A model generated the notes under the pieces. That model was not told where the DNA came from. It worked only from the letters and a program-made list of their open reading frames with translations, and searched no databases. From Streptomyces reniochalinae (GTDB lineage: Bacteria > Actinomycetota > Actinomycetes > Streptomycetales > Streptomycetaceae): 64,000 bases of DNA. The position numbers were made by a program, and so were the translations under genes. Below, one piece after another: positions 26,843 through 35,487 of the stretch (its first letter is position 1; each line of letters opens with the position of its first letter). The stretch is from the NCBI RefSeq assembly GCF_003323735.1, contig NZ_QOIM01000040.1, positions 310,001 to 374,000 of the forward strand. The letters run 5' to 3'.

Positions 26843-27777
26843 CCACGCCGCCGCCCTCCCCGCCCCCCTCGGGACTGGCCACACTGCTGCGCGGACGCGG
26901 CGCCAAGCGCCCCCCGAAGGCCGCGGCCTCCGCGCTCTACGACATCCCCGGGCCCCGCGCCCGCGCCCGCCACCTGCTCTACGGCCTCCTGACGTCGCTC
27001 GCCCTCGCCGCGCTGCTGGCCTGGGTCTGCCGGCTCCTGCTCGACACCGGCCAGTTCGCCCACGTCAAGTGGCGCCCCCTCGCCTACGAAGGGGTGCAGG
27101 AACTGCTGCTCGGCGGCCTCGGCAACACCCTCAAGGCCTTCGCGATGGCCGCCGTCCTCGCCCTGGCGCTGGGCGCCGTGCTGGCCGCGGGACGCCTCTC
27201 GGACCACCGGCCGCTGCGCTGGGTGAGCACCCTGCTGGTGGAGTTCTTCCGGGCCATGCCGGTGCTCGTCATGATCTTCTTCGTCTTCGTCGCGTTGCAG
27301 GTCCAGGCGCTGCCCGCCCTGGTGACCGGACTGACCCTCTACAACGGCTCCGTGCTCGCCGAGGTCTTCCGCTCCGGTGTGCAGTCCGTCGACCGGGGCC
27401 AGCGCGAGGCCGCCTACGCGCTCGGTCTGCGCAAGACCCAGGTCATGGTCCACGTGCTGGTGCCGCAGGCCGTGCGCGCCATGCTGCCGACGATCATCAG
27501 CCAGCTCGTCGTCGCCCTCAAGGACACCTCGCTGGGGTACCTGATCACCTACGAGGAGTTCCTGCACGCCGGGCGGCTGATCGCCATCAACATGGACTAC
27601 ACCATGCCGTTCATCCCCGTGGTCATCGTCATCTCCGCCATCTACATCGGCCTGTGCATGCTGCTGTCCTGGTTCGCCAACTGGGTCGCGCGCCGCGAGC
27701 GGCACAACGTGAAGAACGAGGCGGTACCCGTCGCCCCCGCAGAGGCCGGGTCCACCATGCCGGGCGCCCGCCCCTGA
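26839..27777 (+). CDS. gluD: Glutamate-type ABC transporter permease
   Basis: 312 residues, longer than GluC because of a 60-residue cytosolic N-terminus. Helices follow from LLYGLLTSLALAALLAWV onward. The coupling loop is REAAYALGLRKTQVMVHVLVPQA, and VEFFRAMPVLVMIFFVF is the PAAT hallmark. ATG 26839 overlaps the gluC stop by four bases, so translation is probably coupled. It is the last gene of the gluABCD operon; the next gene is convergent. Confidence 0.93.
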   Translation: MTTPPPSPPPSGLATLLRGRGAKRPPKAAASALYDIPGPRARARHLLYGLLTSLALAALLAWVCRLLLDTGQFAHVKWRPLAYEGVQELLLGGLGNTLKAFAMAAVLALALGAVLAAGRLSDHRPLRWVSTLLVEFFRAMPVLVMIFFVFVALQVQALPALVTGLTLYNGSVLAEVFRSGVQSVDRGQREAAYALGLRKTQVMVHVLVPQAVRAMLPTIISQLVVALKDTSLGYLITYEEFLHAGRLIAINMDYTMPFIPVVIVISAIYIGLCMLLSWFANWVARRERHNVKNEAVPVAPAEAGSTMPGARP

Positions 27778-27796
27778 CCGCCGCCCCCCACGCGGC

Positions 27797-28558
27797 TCAG
27801 CGGGCCTGCGAGGCGGTGGCCTCCCGTGTCACGTCGGCCACCAGCTCCACCACGTCGGGGCCGTAGGCGCGCGAGTTGACCACCCGCAACAGAAGGCAGA
27901 AGTCCCCGCCGTGCCCGTGCCTGCGGGCCAGTCGCACCTGGTGCCGCGCCAGGTAGCGGGCGGCGGCCTGGTTGGTGAGGGAGCGCTGGCCGCAGATCAG
28001 GAAGACGGGCCGCACCGCCTCGCCGTCCCCGCGCTCTCCTTTCGGGCCGGCGGGGGAGGAGGCCCCCGTGAGCCGCGCCAGCAGTACGTACTCGACGCTG
28101 CCCTCCTCCATCCGGTAGTGCTCGCCGCCCACGGTGAACGCGGCCCGGCCCAAACCCGGTTCGGCGTCCGTGTTCACGGCCACGCCCGGCAGCAGCGTCT
28201 CCAGGTGTGCCGCCGTACGCTGGTTCGAACCCGGCCCGCCCAGACAGAACTCGGTGTGCTCACCGAACCCCCGGCGCGCCGCGTCGTGCCCCACCATCTC
28301 CATCCGCGCGCCGCAGTCCTTGACGAGCGCGGACAGCTCCAGCAGCGCGAACACGTCGTTGCGGGCGACCGCGCCCTCGTCGGTCGCCGGGTCGTGATTG
28401 ACCACCAGCAGGCACCCGGAGTTCTCCGGCAGCCCGAAGAAACGCTGCCTCTTGTGGAGTTGCCGCCGCCAGAGCGAGGTGCGGGCGAACCAACCCGCCG
28501 CGGCGGTGATCGCCGCCGCCACCAGACCCAGCACGAGCTCCCGCACGTTGTCGTCCAT
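27797..28558 (-). CDS. Membrane-anchored protein of unknown function
   Basis: 253 residues. One N-terminal membrane segment (LVLGLVAAAITAAAGWFA, residues 6-23) is followed by a basic stretch and a soluble domain. Conserved-looking phrases are FFGLPENSGCLLVVNHDP, NDVFALLELSALVKDCGA, GGPGSNQRTAAHL and RPVFLICGQRSLTNQAAARYL. The Gly-Gly-Pro-x-Ser-Asn-x-Arg motif and the later CGQRS motif look like binding-site loops. I have seen similar proteins only as uncharacterised actinobacterial ORFs. ATG 28558 was chosen because it begins just before the membrane helix. Confidence 0.7.
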   Translation of the reverse strand: MDDNVRELVLGLVAAAITAAAGWFARTSLWRRQLHKRQRFFGLPENSGCLLVVNHDPATDEGAVARNDVFALLELSALVKDCGARMEMVGHDAARRGFGEHTEFCLGGPGSNQRTAAHLETLLPGVAVNTDAEPGLGRAAFTVGGEHYRMEEGSVEYVLLARLTGASSPAGPKGERGDGEAVRPVFLICGQRSLTNQAAARYLARHQVRLARRHGHGGDFCLLLRVVNSRAYGPDVVELVADVTREATASQAR

Positions 28559-28711
28559 GACGCGGCAGCGTAGGCCCTCGCGGGCGCGCCGACCGAGGGG
28601 GTGAGCGCGGACGGGCGCCGTCGCGAGGTGCTGACGCGCGCGCGTCAAGAGCATTACGCTGTCGCGGATCACGCGCTCATCCGCGGAGCCAGCGCAAAGG
28701 AGGCCCCTCCC

Positions 28712-30706
28712 ATGACGCCCTCTCCCGACCCCGCCGGCCGGCCGAACGCCCCCGCACCGCCCCACCACCAGGGCCCGCCCGTGGCCCGCCGCGACGGCGG
28801 CACTCCCGGCGGTGGTCCGCCGCGGGTCCGGGGTGCGCTGCGGCGGGGACGCAGACGCACAGCGGCCGGGCCGAAGGCGAAGGCCGCCCGGCGCGGGATC
28901 GGCGTGCTGACGGTCGCCGCCGTGGTGGCGGGCCTGACGGGCGCGGCCCCCGGGACAACGGGTGGCGTGTACACGGCGGGTGACGGCGGGTCAGGCGCTC
29001 CTGCCAAAAGCCCCGTCGCGACGGGCTACGGAGGCGCCGTCTCCAGCGTCGACGCGGACGCCTCGGCGGCGGGCATCGAGGTGCTCAAGCAGGGCGGCAC
29101 GGCGGCGGACGCGGCCGTGGCGACCGCGGCGGCGCTCGGTGTGACGGAGCCGTACTCGGCGGGCGTCGGCGGCGGCGGGTACTTCGTGTACTACGACGCG
29201 CACTCCCGCAAGGTGCACACCATCGACGGCCGTGAGAAGGCGCCGCTGACCGCCGGCAAGGACCTGTTCACCGAGGACGGGAAGCCGATCCCCTTCGACG
29301 AGGCCGTCACCAGCGGCCTGAGCGTCGGCACGCCGGGCACGGCGGCGACCTGGGAGAAGGCCCTGGACGCCTACGGCTCCACGTCACTGGCCAAGGTGCT
29401 CCAGCCGGCGACGAGGCTGGCCCGCGAGGGCTTCACCGTCGATAAGACGTTCCGCGAGCAGACCGCCGACAACGAGGACCGCTTCCGGGACTTCCCGGCG
29501 ACGGCGAAACTGTTCCTGCCCGGTGGGAAGTTGCCGAAGGTCGGCTCGACGCTGAAGAACCGGGACCTGGCCCGCACCTACGACCTGCTGGCCCGCAAGG
29601 GCACCAAGGCGCTGTACCACGGCAAGCTGGCGCGCGACATCGTGGAGGCCGTGCGCGAGCCCCGGGTGGCCGAGGGCGCGGACCGCGAGGTGCGTCCAGG
29701 CGATCTGCGCACGAAGGACCTGGCGGCGTACGAGACGCGGTCGCAGAAGCCGACCCGCACCGCGTACCGGGGCCTGGAGGTGTACGGGATGGCGCCCTCC
29801 TCCTCGGGCGGCACCAGCGTCGCGGAGGCGCTGAACATCCTGGAGCGGAGTGACCTGGGCTCCCTGAGCGAGAAGGAGTACCTGCACCGCTATCTGGAGG
29901 CGAGCCGTATCGCGTTCGCCGACCGCGGCCGGTGGGTGGGCGACCCCACCCAGGAGGACGTGCCGACCAGGGGGCTGACCTCGCAGAGGTTCGCGGACTC
30001 CCGCGCGTGCCTGATCGACGACGACGAGGCGCTGACCAGCCCGGTCGCGCCGGGCGATCCGCGCGACCCGCGCGCCTGCGACCGCGGCGACGCGGACCTG
30101 GCGGCGCCCACCACGTACGAGGGCGAGAACACCACGCACCTCACGGTCTCCGACAAGTGGGGCAACGTCGCCGCCTACACGCTGACCATCGAGCAGACCG
30201 GTGGCAGCGGCATGGCCGTGCCGGGGCGCGGCTTCCTGCTGAACAACGAGCTGACGGACTTCTCCTTCACGCCCGCCACCCCCGGCGTGTACGACCCGAA
30301 CCTGCCGGGGCCCGGCAAGCGGCCCCGCTCCTCGATGTCGCCGACGGTCGTGCTCAAGCACGGCGAGCCGGTACTGGCGCTGGGGTCGCCCGGCGGCGCG
30401 ACCATCATCACCACGGTGTTGCAGACGCTCACCAACTACCTCGACCGCGGCATGCCGCTGGTCGACGCGATCGCCGCCCCGCGCGCCAGCCAGCGCAACG
30501 CGGAGCAGACGGAGGCGGAGTCCGCGTTCCTGGACGGCAAGGCGCGGCGCCAACTGGAGGAACTGGGACACTCGTTCAAGAAGACGGCGGAGATCGGTGC
30601 GGCCACCGGGGTGCAGCGCCTCCGGGACGGCCGCTGGCGTGCGGCGGCCGAGACGGAGCGCAGGGGCGGCGGCTCGGCGAGGGTCGTCCACCCGGCGCAC
30701 GGCTGA
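28712..30706 (+). CDS. ggt: Gamma-glutamyltransferase, exported or membrane-anchored
   Basis: 664 residues from an ATG with the strong Shine-Dalgarno AAAGGAGG (28696-28703). A 65-residue Arg/Pro-rich N-terminus precedes one hydrophobic segment (GIGVLTVAAVVAGLTGAA), a signal peptide or anchor. The GGT precursor follows: ALGVTEPYSAGVGGGGYFVYY, DGREKAP, then the autoprocessing site with nucleophile Thr near residue 474 in GENTTHLTVSDKWGN, then the late SMSPTVV and GSPGGATIITTV blocks. It hydrolyses or transfers gamma-glutamyl groups from glutathione-like compounds outside the membrane. Confidence 0.93.
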   Translation: MTPSPDPAGRPNAPAPPHHQGPPVARRDGGTPGGGPPRVRGALRRGRRRTAAGPKAKAARRGIGVLTVAAVVAGLTGAAPGTTGGVYTAGDGGSGAPAKSPVATGYGGAVSSVDADASAAGIEVLKQGGTAADAAVATAAALGVTEPYSAGVGGGGYFVYYDAHSRKVHTIDGREKAPLTAGKDLFTEDGKPIPFDEAVTSGLSVGTPGTAATWEKALDAYGSTSLAKVLQPATRLAREGFTVDKTFREQTADNEDRFRDFPATAKLFLPGGKLPKVGSTLKNRDLARTYDLLARKGTKALYHGKLARDIVEAVREPRVAEGADREVRPGDLRTKDLAAYETRSQKPTRTAYRGLEVYGMAPSSSGGTSVAEALNILERSDLGSLSEKEYLHRYLEASRIAFADRGRWVGDPTQEDVPTRGLTSQRFADSRACLIDDDEALTSPVAPGDPRDPRACDRGDADLAAPTTYEGENTTHLTVSDKWGNVAAYTLTIEQTGGSGMAVPGRGFLLNNELTDFSFTPATPGVYDPNLPGPGKRPRSSMSPTVVLKHGEPVLALGSPGGATIITTVLQTLTNYLDRGMPLVDAIAAPRASQRNAEQTEAESAFLDGKARRQLEELGHSFKKTAEIGAATGVQRLRDGRWRAAAETERRGGGSARVVHPAHG

Positions 30707-30747
30707 CCGGCGGGCGGCCGACTCAGGCCGGGAGCCCGGCGAGTGGT

Positions 30748-30786
30748 CAGGCCGGGCGCGGCTGAGCGAGGGCCGCGCCCGGCCTG
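30748..30786. terminator. Bidirectional hairpin after ggt
   Basis: 15-bp perfect inverted repeat (30748-30762 against 30772-30786) with a 9-base loop. It lies between convergent ggt and the alpha/beta hydrolase gene, ending three bases before the latter's stop codon. Confidence 0.8.
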
Positions 30787-30788
30787 CC

Positions 30789-31631
30789 TCACGCGAGGAA
30801 GTCCGCCAGCAGCGCATCGGTCTCGGCCGCCGCCACGTACGGCATGCCGTGGTGCGACACGCCCGGCACGGTGGCGGTCGTGACGCCGGGCAGCCACCGG
30901 CGGGCGTGCGCGTCGGCCTTCCGCACGTCGTGGACGCGGCTGTCGGCCGCCCACAGCACGAGGGTGGGGACGGTCAGCGCCCGCAGGGCGGCCGGCTTCG
31001 GGCGGCGGCCGAGCACCGGTATCCGCTGGGGCGCCAGGGAGGCCGCCACGTACAGCTGCCGGTACGCGGGCGCGATGTCCTGGCTGCCGCCGGTCTCCCA
31101 GTCCCAGAACGCCTCGGTGCTGTGGGCCGACGGTTTCAGCAGCCGCGGCAGGGCGCGCAGCAGATACCGCCGGCTGAACCCGGTGAAGCACTGGGTCGGG
31201 TCGAGCAGGGCCAGCTTGCGGACGCGGTCCGGAGCGCGGAGGGCGAGGTCCAGGGCGAGCCGGCCGCCGTAGGAGTGCCCGCACACGTCGGTCCGCGGCA
31301 CGCCGAGTGCGTCGCACACGCTCGTCAGCCACTCCAGCAGGGCTGCCTCGGAGCGGGGAGGGTTCCGGCCGGGGGTGCTCAGCCCCGCCTCGCCGATCCG
31401 GTCGGGGGCGTACAGGCGGTGGGTGCGGCAGAGTTCGGCTGCGTTGGCGTACCACGCGGCGGCTGTGGCGAAGCCGCCGTGCAGCAGGAGCAGCGGCGGC
31501 GCGTCCGCGGGCCCGCAGGCCAGCACGTGCGTGGTGCCGTGGACGGTGGTGACGTCGATGCTCTCGGTGTCCTGCGGCCAGTGGCCGAGCACGGCGTCGT
31601 AGGCGGAGCTCAAGTGGTGGTCCGGGTGCAT
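30789..31631 (-). CDS. Alpha/beta-fold hydrolase
   Basis: 280 residues. Oxyanion region LLLHGGFATAAAWY, nucleophile elbow GHSYGG (Ser near 119), acid in LVLWAADSRVHD and catalytic His in VPGVSHHGMPYV give a complete triad. The cap region is typical of small cytosolic esterases or epoxide-hydrolase relatives, and the substrate is unknown. GGAG lies six bases before ATG 31631. It is divergent to a MarR regulator 43 bases away, with overlapping promoter elements, so it is the likely target of that regulator. Confidence 0.85.
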   Translation of the reverse strand: MHPDHHLSSAYDAVLGHWPQDTESIDVTTVHGTTHVLACGPADAPPLLLLHGGFATAAAWYANAAELCRTHRLYAPDRIGEAGLSTPGRNPPRSEAALLEWLTSVCDALGVPRTDVCGHSYGGRLALDLALRAPDRVRKLALLDPTQCFTGFSRRYLLRALPRLLKPSAHSTEAFWDWETGGSQDIAPAYRQLYVAASLAPQRIPVLGRRPKPAALRALTVPTLVLWAADSRVHDVRKADAHARRWLPGVTTATVPGVSHHGMPYVAAAETDALLADFLA

Positions 31632-31647
31632 GGTGTCTCCGATTTCC

Positions 31648-31674
31648 CTCGCTGAGCGAGATAATATCGGAGGT
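31648..31674. promoter_or_regulatory. Overlapping divergent promoters and palindrome between hydrolase and MarR genes
   Basis: GATAAT (31660-31665) is a good -10 for the MarR gene and predicts a start a few bases before its GTG. The same AT-box read on the minus strand gives TATTAT, a -10 for the hydrolase. The palindrome CTCGCTGAGCGAG (31648-31660) overlaps both, a natural place for a MarR dimer to repress both directions. Confidence 0.45.
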
Positions 31675-32154
31675 GTGACCCCCACGGACAAGAGCACCGA
31701 CGAGAGCACCGACGGGCTGGACGTCGTGCACCAGCTGCGCGCCGTCACCGTCGAACTCGACCTGTTCGCCGCAGAGTTCGCCCACCGCAACGGGCTCCAC
31801 CCCACCGATCTGCGCGCCCTCATCTGCCTCCTGGACGCCGCCAGGGCCCGGAGGCCCTGCACCCCCGGCAGCCTCGGAGCCCGGCTCGGCCTCAACTCGG
31901 CGGGCACGACCTCCCTCGTCGACCGCCTCGAACGCCTCGGCCACGTCCGCAGAACCCGCGACCCGCGCGACCGGCGGCGCGTGCTGCTGGAGGTGGACGA
32001 GAGAGCGGTCGCGCTGGGGGAGGCGTTCTTCGGCCCGCTGATCGCGCAGGTGGCCGAGGCGGCAGCGCAGCTGGCGGAGCCCGAACTGGCCGCCGTACGC
32101 CGCTTCCTGACCGGTGTCCTGGAGGGCGTCACCGCGCGGCGCGAGGACGGCTGA
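31675..32154 (+). CDS. MarR-family transcriptional regulator
   Basis: 159 residues. The winged helix-turn-helix is clear: LHPTDLRALICLLDAA, then TPGSLGARLGLNSAGTTSLVDRLERLGHVRR (recognition helix), then the wing DPRDRRRVLLEV. The GTG start sits directly behind GGAGGT, too close for that to serve as its ribosome site, while GATAAT at 31660-31665 predicts a leaderless message. The usual ligand is an aromatic or phenolic compound. It probably represses the divergent alpha/beta hydrolase and itself. Confidence 0.88.
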   Translation: MTPTDKSTDESTDGLDVVHQLRAVTVELDLFAAEFAHRNGLHPTDLRALICLLDAARARRPCTPGSLGARLGLNSAGTTSLVDRLERLGHVRRTRDPRDRRRVLLEVDERAVALGEAFFGPLIAQVAEAAAQLAEPELAAVRRFLTGVLEGVTARREDG

Positions 32155-32187
32155 CCGGCCGGAGCGAACGCCCCGCGGCGGCCGTCC

Positions 32188-32682
32188 TCAGCTGCGCGCG
32201 CTGTCCCACGCCGCGCTGTGCAGGAAGTGGTTGTCGTACCTGTCCTGGACCTCAAGCAGGCTCTCAGGGGGGAGTTCACCCTTGGCGACACGGGCGAGAT
32301 GCCGGAAGTAGCCGAAGCGCGCGACGCCGGGTGCCAGGACGATCAGCAGGTCCGCGTTCCGTCCGTGCGCGGCGGCGAACGCGTGCGCCGTGTGCGGGGG
32401 CACGACGACAAGGTCCCCGCGCTCAGCGGTCACGACCTGGTCCCCGGACAGCAACTGGGCGGTGCCGTCGAGCACGTAGAACATCTCGGCGGACCGGGTG
32501 TGCCGGTGCGGGGTGGCACCGTTCGCGCCGTCGAAGAGGGTGACGCGCTGGGTGGAGAGCGCGCCGCCGGTCTGATCGGCGTCGGCCAGCAGGGCGACGG
32601 TCGAGGGCGCCTGCCCCAGCACCTCGGCCTCGGCGGCACGGACGACGACCGTGTCGTCGAACTCGGGCACGATCAGCGACAT
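32188..32682 (-). CDS. Cupin-domain protein
   Basis: 164 residues with a single cupin barrel near residues 40-115. Motif 1 is TPHRHTRSAEMFYVLDG (two His and the Glu metal ligands) and motif 2 is DLVVVPPHTAHAF (the last His ligand). The C-terminal 45 residues are helical and end with a DRYDNHFLHSAAW segment. GGAGG is five bases before the ATG. Metal-binding cupins range from dioxygenases to isomerases, so no reaction can be assigned. It is convergent with the MarR gene. Confidence 0.85.
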   Translation of the reverse strand: MSLIVPEFDDTVVVRAAEAEVLGQAPSTVALLADADQTGGALSTQRVTLFDGANGATPHRHTRSAEMFYVLDGTAQLLSGDQVVTAERGDLVVVPPHTAHAFAAAHGRNADLLIVLAPGVARFGYFRHLARVAKGELPPESLLEVQDRYDNHFLHSAAWDSARS

Positions 32683-32807
32683 GCGGGCCTCCGGGGGGCG
32701 CGGCGTTGCGGCGGGGACACCGCCCTAGCGTCACGCATTGTCCACCAACCGGCCCGGACGCGGGCGCCTGGACGCGGCGGCCCGTGCCCGGCCGGTGGCG
32801 GGGCGGG

Positions 32808-33371
32808 TCAGGCCGCGGGAAGGGCGGCCACGACCTCGTCGGCGGATCCGGTCTCGCCCAGCCGGGGGAAGACGCCGTCGACGGAGGCCCGGTGCCCGTC
32901 GGCGTCCATGTCGGTGCAGGCGTCCTCGGCGACGGTCACGTGGTAGCCGTGCTCGTGCGCGGACCGTGCCGTCGACTCGACACCGAAGCGGGTGGCGATG
33001 CCGCAAAGGACGATCTGGGTGACCCCGCGCCGCCGCAGCTCCAGGTCGAGGGAGGTGCCGTAGAAGGCGCCCCAGTTCTGCTTGGTGACGCGGATGTCGG
33101 TGGGCTGGGGGTCCAGTTCGGGGCGCAGGTCGGCGTGGTCGGCGGGGCGCTCGCCGCGCCCGCCCAGCCCTGCGGCCGTGCGGCCCGGCGCGCCGCCCTG
33201 GACGGTGACGAGGACGACTGGCAGTCCGCGCCGCCGGAACTCGGCCGCCAGGCGGGCACCGCGCTGGACCACCTCGTCCGCCGGGTGGGGCGCGGTCGGC
33301 ATGCCGGTGATGCCCTTCTGGAGGTCGACGAGGACGAGCGCGGTGCGGGGGTCCAGGGTCAGGGTGGCCAT
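32808..33371 (-). CDS. Isochorismatase-like hydrolase without the catalytic Cys
   Basis: 187 residues of the isochorismatase/cysteine hydrolase superfamily. The conserved Asp is in ALVLVDLQKGI and the Lys in RVTKQNWGAFYGT. The third catalytic position, Cys in nicotinamidases, is Gly here (GIATRFGVESTARSA), as in true isochorismatases such as PhzD. The substrate is therefore not a nicotinamide-type amide by the standard mechanism. GAGGAG is seven bases before the ATG. The gene starts 43 bases after the MFS transporter stop and appears to be the third gene of the MarR-MFS-hydrolase operon. Confidence 0.85.
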   Translation of the reverse strand: MATLTLDPRTALVLVDLQKGITGMPTAPHPADEVVQRGARLAAEFRRRGLPVVLVTVQGGAPGRTAAGLGGRGERPADHADLRPELDPQPTDIRVTKQNWGAFYGTSLDLELRRRGVTQIVLCGIATRFGVESTARSAHEHGYHVTVAEDACTDMDADGHRASVDGVFPRLGETGSADEVVAALPAA

Positions 33372-33414
33372 GGAGGTGCTCCTCGGTACGGGGGTGGATG
33401 CGGGGTCGGTGGGG

Positions 33415-34869
33415 TTACGAACGTCCGCGCAGGGCGCGGTCGGTGACGGTGAGCGCGAGCACGACGGCGCTGAGCACCCCTGCCGTCACGGCTATCAGGT
33501 GCAGGCCGGCGTCGTCGGCCTGCTGCCCGTAGCAGAGGGCGATGAGGCTGGACGCGGTGATGGCACCCAGGTACTGGGAGGTGCGCTGGAGCCCGGCGGC
33601 CGCACCCACCCCGTCGGCGGGCGCCTGGCGGGCGACGGCGGCCTGGTTGCTCGTACCGGCCAGGCCCTGCGGCAGCCCGCACAGGACGGAGGCCAGCAGC
33701 AGCGCGGCCAGGGGTGTGCCGCCGTGCGCGAGGGCGAGGGTTCCCGCTCCCGCGAGCAGCAGTCCTGCGGCGAGGGTGAGGGGGCCCCGGATGCCCTTCG
33801 TCCGGGCGCCGAGCAGCGAACAGACGGCGGCGGCCAGCGACATCGGCAGCATGATCAGGCCGGAGTCGAACGAGGAGAAGCCGTGCGACTCCTCCAGCCA
33901 CTGCGCGTAGCCGTACATCACGCAGTAGATGACCAGGTACGTGAGTCCGTGCCGCAGGTAGGTGAGCACCAGCGGCCGGTGCTGCGCCAGCACGCGCAGG
34001 TCCAGGAACGGGGCGGAGCTGCGCAGCTGCCACCACACGAACGCGCACGCCAGCACGGCGAATGGCGCCAGCAGCGGCCAGCGCGGGTGGCCGAGCTCCA
34101 TCAGGAAGAGCATCGCCGTGGTCAGGGCACCGGCGAAGAGCAGGACGCCCAGCGCGTCGATGCCCGTGCGCGGCCCTCCGGGTGCCCGGGCGGCGCGCGG
34201 CGGGTCTCTGGGGAGCCACAGCAGCGCCAGGGCCAGCCCGGCGAGGGCCACCGGTATGTTGACGGCGAAGATCGCCCGCCACCCCGCCGTCGCCGCCAGC
34301 AGGCCACCCAGGACGGGGCCGACGGCGGCGCTGCCGAGCCCGGCCAGGGACAGCCGGGCGAGAACGGGGCGCGGCACGTGGGTGCCCAGCCGCACCGCCT
34401 CGGTCCGCAGCAGCGCCATGGCGCACGGGTACGCGGCCGACGTGCCGACGCCCAGCAGCACGCGGGAGACGATCAGCCAGCCGAACGCGGGAGCCGCCGC
34501 CCCCACCACACCGGCCGCGGTGACGATCACGAGGCCGGCCAGGAAGACGCGGCGGGGTCCGAGCGCGTCGGCGAGCTTGCCCATGGTCGGCTGGGCGACG
34601 GCGCTGGCGAGGTAGAGGGAGGCCACCAGCCAGGCGGTGTCGGCGGAGCCGACGCCGAAGCCGCGGCCGATCACCACCAGCGCGGTGGCGATCATCGTCG
34701 AGTTGACGGGGTTGAGGAGGGAGCCCAGCAGCAGCGGTGTCATCAGCCGTGCGCCGAAGCCGGCGCCCGGGCCGTCCCCGGGCGCCGCCGTCCGGCCGGG
34801 GCCGGCCGCCGGGGCGAGCACCTCGCCCCTACGGCCGCCTTCCCCGCCTCCTGCCGCCGGGTGGCTCAC
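33415..34869 (-). CDS. MFS transporter (multidrug type)
   Basis: 484 residues with roughly 14 hydrophobic segments after a 40-residue Gly/Ala-rich cytosolic start. Typical phrases are NPVNSTMIATALVVIG in helix 1, MGKLADALGPRRVFLAG (motif A) and GPVLGGLLAATAGWRAIFAVNIPVA (motif C region). It is probably a proton-coupled exporter. Its ATG overlaps the stop of the MarR gene by four bases, so the two are co-translated, and substrate induction through that MarR protein is likely. Confidence 0.9.
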   Translation of the reverse strand: MSHPAAGGGEGGRRGEVLAPAAGPGRTAAPGDGPGAGFGARLMTPLLLGSLLNPVNSTMIATALVVIGRGFGVGSADTAWLVASLYLASAVAQPTMGKLADALGPRRVFLAGLVIVTAAGVVGAAAPAFGWLIVSRVLLGVGTSAAYPCAMALLRTEAVRLGTHVPRPVLARLSLAGLGSAAVGPVLGGLLAATAGWRAIFAVNIPVALAGLALALLWLPRDPPRAARAPGGPRTGIDALGVLLFAGALTTAMLFLMELGHPRWPLLAPFAVLACAFVWWQLRSSAPFLDLRVLAQHRPLVLTYLRHGLTYLVIYCVMYGYAQWLEESHGFSSFDSGLIMLPMSLAAAVCSLLGARTKGIRGPLTLAAGLLLAGAGTLALAHGGTPLAALLLASVLCGLPQGLAGTSNQAAVARQAPADGVGAAAGLQRTSQYLGAITASSLIALCYGQQADDAGLHLIAVTAGVLSAVVLALTVTDRALRGRS

Positions 34870-35438
34870 CGCGAGTCCTGCGCGCCCGAGCCGTCTTCCG
34901 CACCGGAGGGGTCCTCCGCCTCGGCGGACTCGTGATCCCCGACGGCGGGGCCGCTCTCCGCGACGAGCCTGCGCAACAGGACGGCCGCCGCGGCGAGGGT
35001 GCCCCGCTCGGCGCTGTCCAGCCGGGTGGCGAGGGCCTCGGAGAGCCAGTCGTGCTTGGCCCGGCGTACGGCGTCGAGCGTGCGCGCTCCCTCGGGGGTC
35101 AGGGCGAAGACCACCTGGCGGCCGTCGGTCGGGTGGGGGCTGCGCGCGAGAACGCCCCGCTCCTCCAAGGCGCCCACGGTGACCCGCATGGACTGCGGCC
35201 GCACCAGTTCGGCGCGGGCGAGCGCGGCGATCGTGGTGGGGCCCGTGCGCAGTATCCGGCCCAGTACGGAGCGCTGGGTCGGGGTCAGTTCCCCCGCGGG
35301 GGAGGCTGCCCGCAGGTGCCTGCCGAGCGCCCCGACGGCGGCCGCCACCTCGGCGGCCAGCTCAGTCGTCTCCGCGGGCTTGGCGGTCCCCGCGGTCTCT
35401 GCGGGCTTCCGGGCGCGTCCGCTGTCCTTGTGCGGCAT
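34866..35438 (-). CDS. MarR-family repressor of the downstream MFS exporter
   Basis: 190 residues. The winged helix-turn-helix spans LTPTQRSVLGRILRTG, then TTIAALARAELVRPQSMRVTVGALEERGVLAR (recognition helix), then HPTDGRQVVFALT (wing). Both ends (first 35 and last 30 residues) are low-complexity extensions. It is the first gene of a MarR-MFS-isochorismatase-like operon. A 32-bp perfect palindrome lies 18 bases upstream of its ATG and overlaps a plausible -35 (TTGCAA), pointing to autorepression. No Shine-Dalgarno is visible and the message may be leaderless. Confidence 0.88.
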   Translation of the reverse strand: MPHKDSGRARKPAETAGTAKPAETTELAAEVAAAVGALGRHLRAASPAGELTPTQRSVLGRILRTGPTTIAALARAELVRPQSMRVTVGALEERGVLARSPHPTDGRQVVFALTPEGARTLDAVRRAKHDWLSEALATRLDSAERGTLAAAAVLLRRLVAESGPAVGDHESAEAEDPSGAEDGSGAQDSR

Positions 35439-35455
35439 ACGTCGAGCCTACGAGC

Positions 35456-35487
35456 TCGACAGGGAAACTTGCAAGTTTCCCTGTCGA
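35456..35487. promoter_or_regulatory. 32-bp perfect palindromic MarR operator
   Basis: Left half TCGACAGGGAAACTTG (35456-35471) is followed by its exact reverse complement (35472-35487). The centre AACTTGCAAGTT resembles known MarR-type operators. On the minus strand, TTGCAA in the palindrome and TAGGCT 18 bases downstream form a plausible promoter whose transcript would start next to the MarR ATG. Binding here would block that promoter. Confidence 0.8.
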
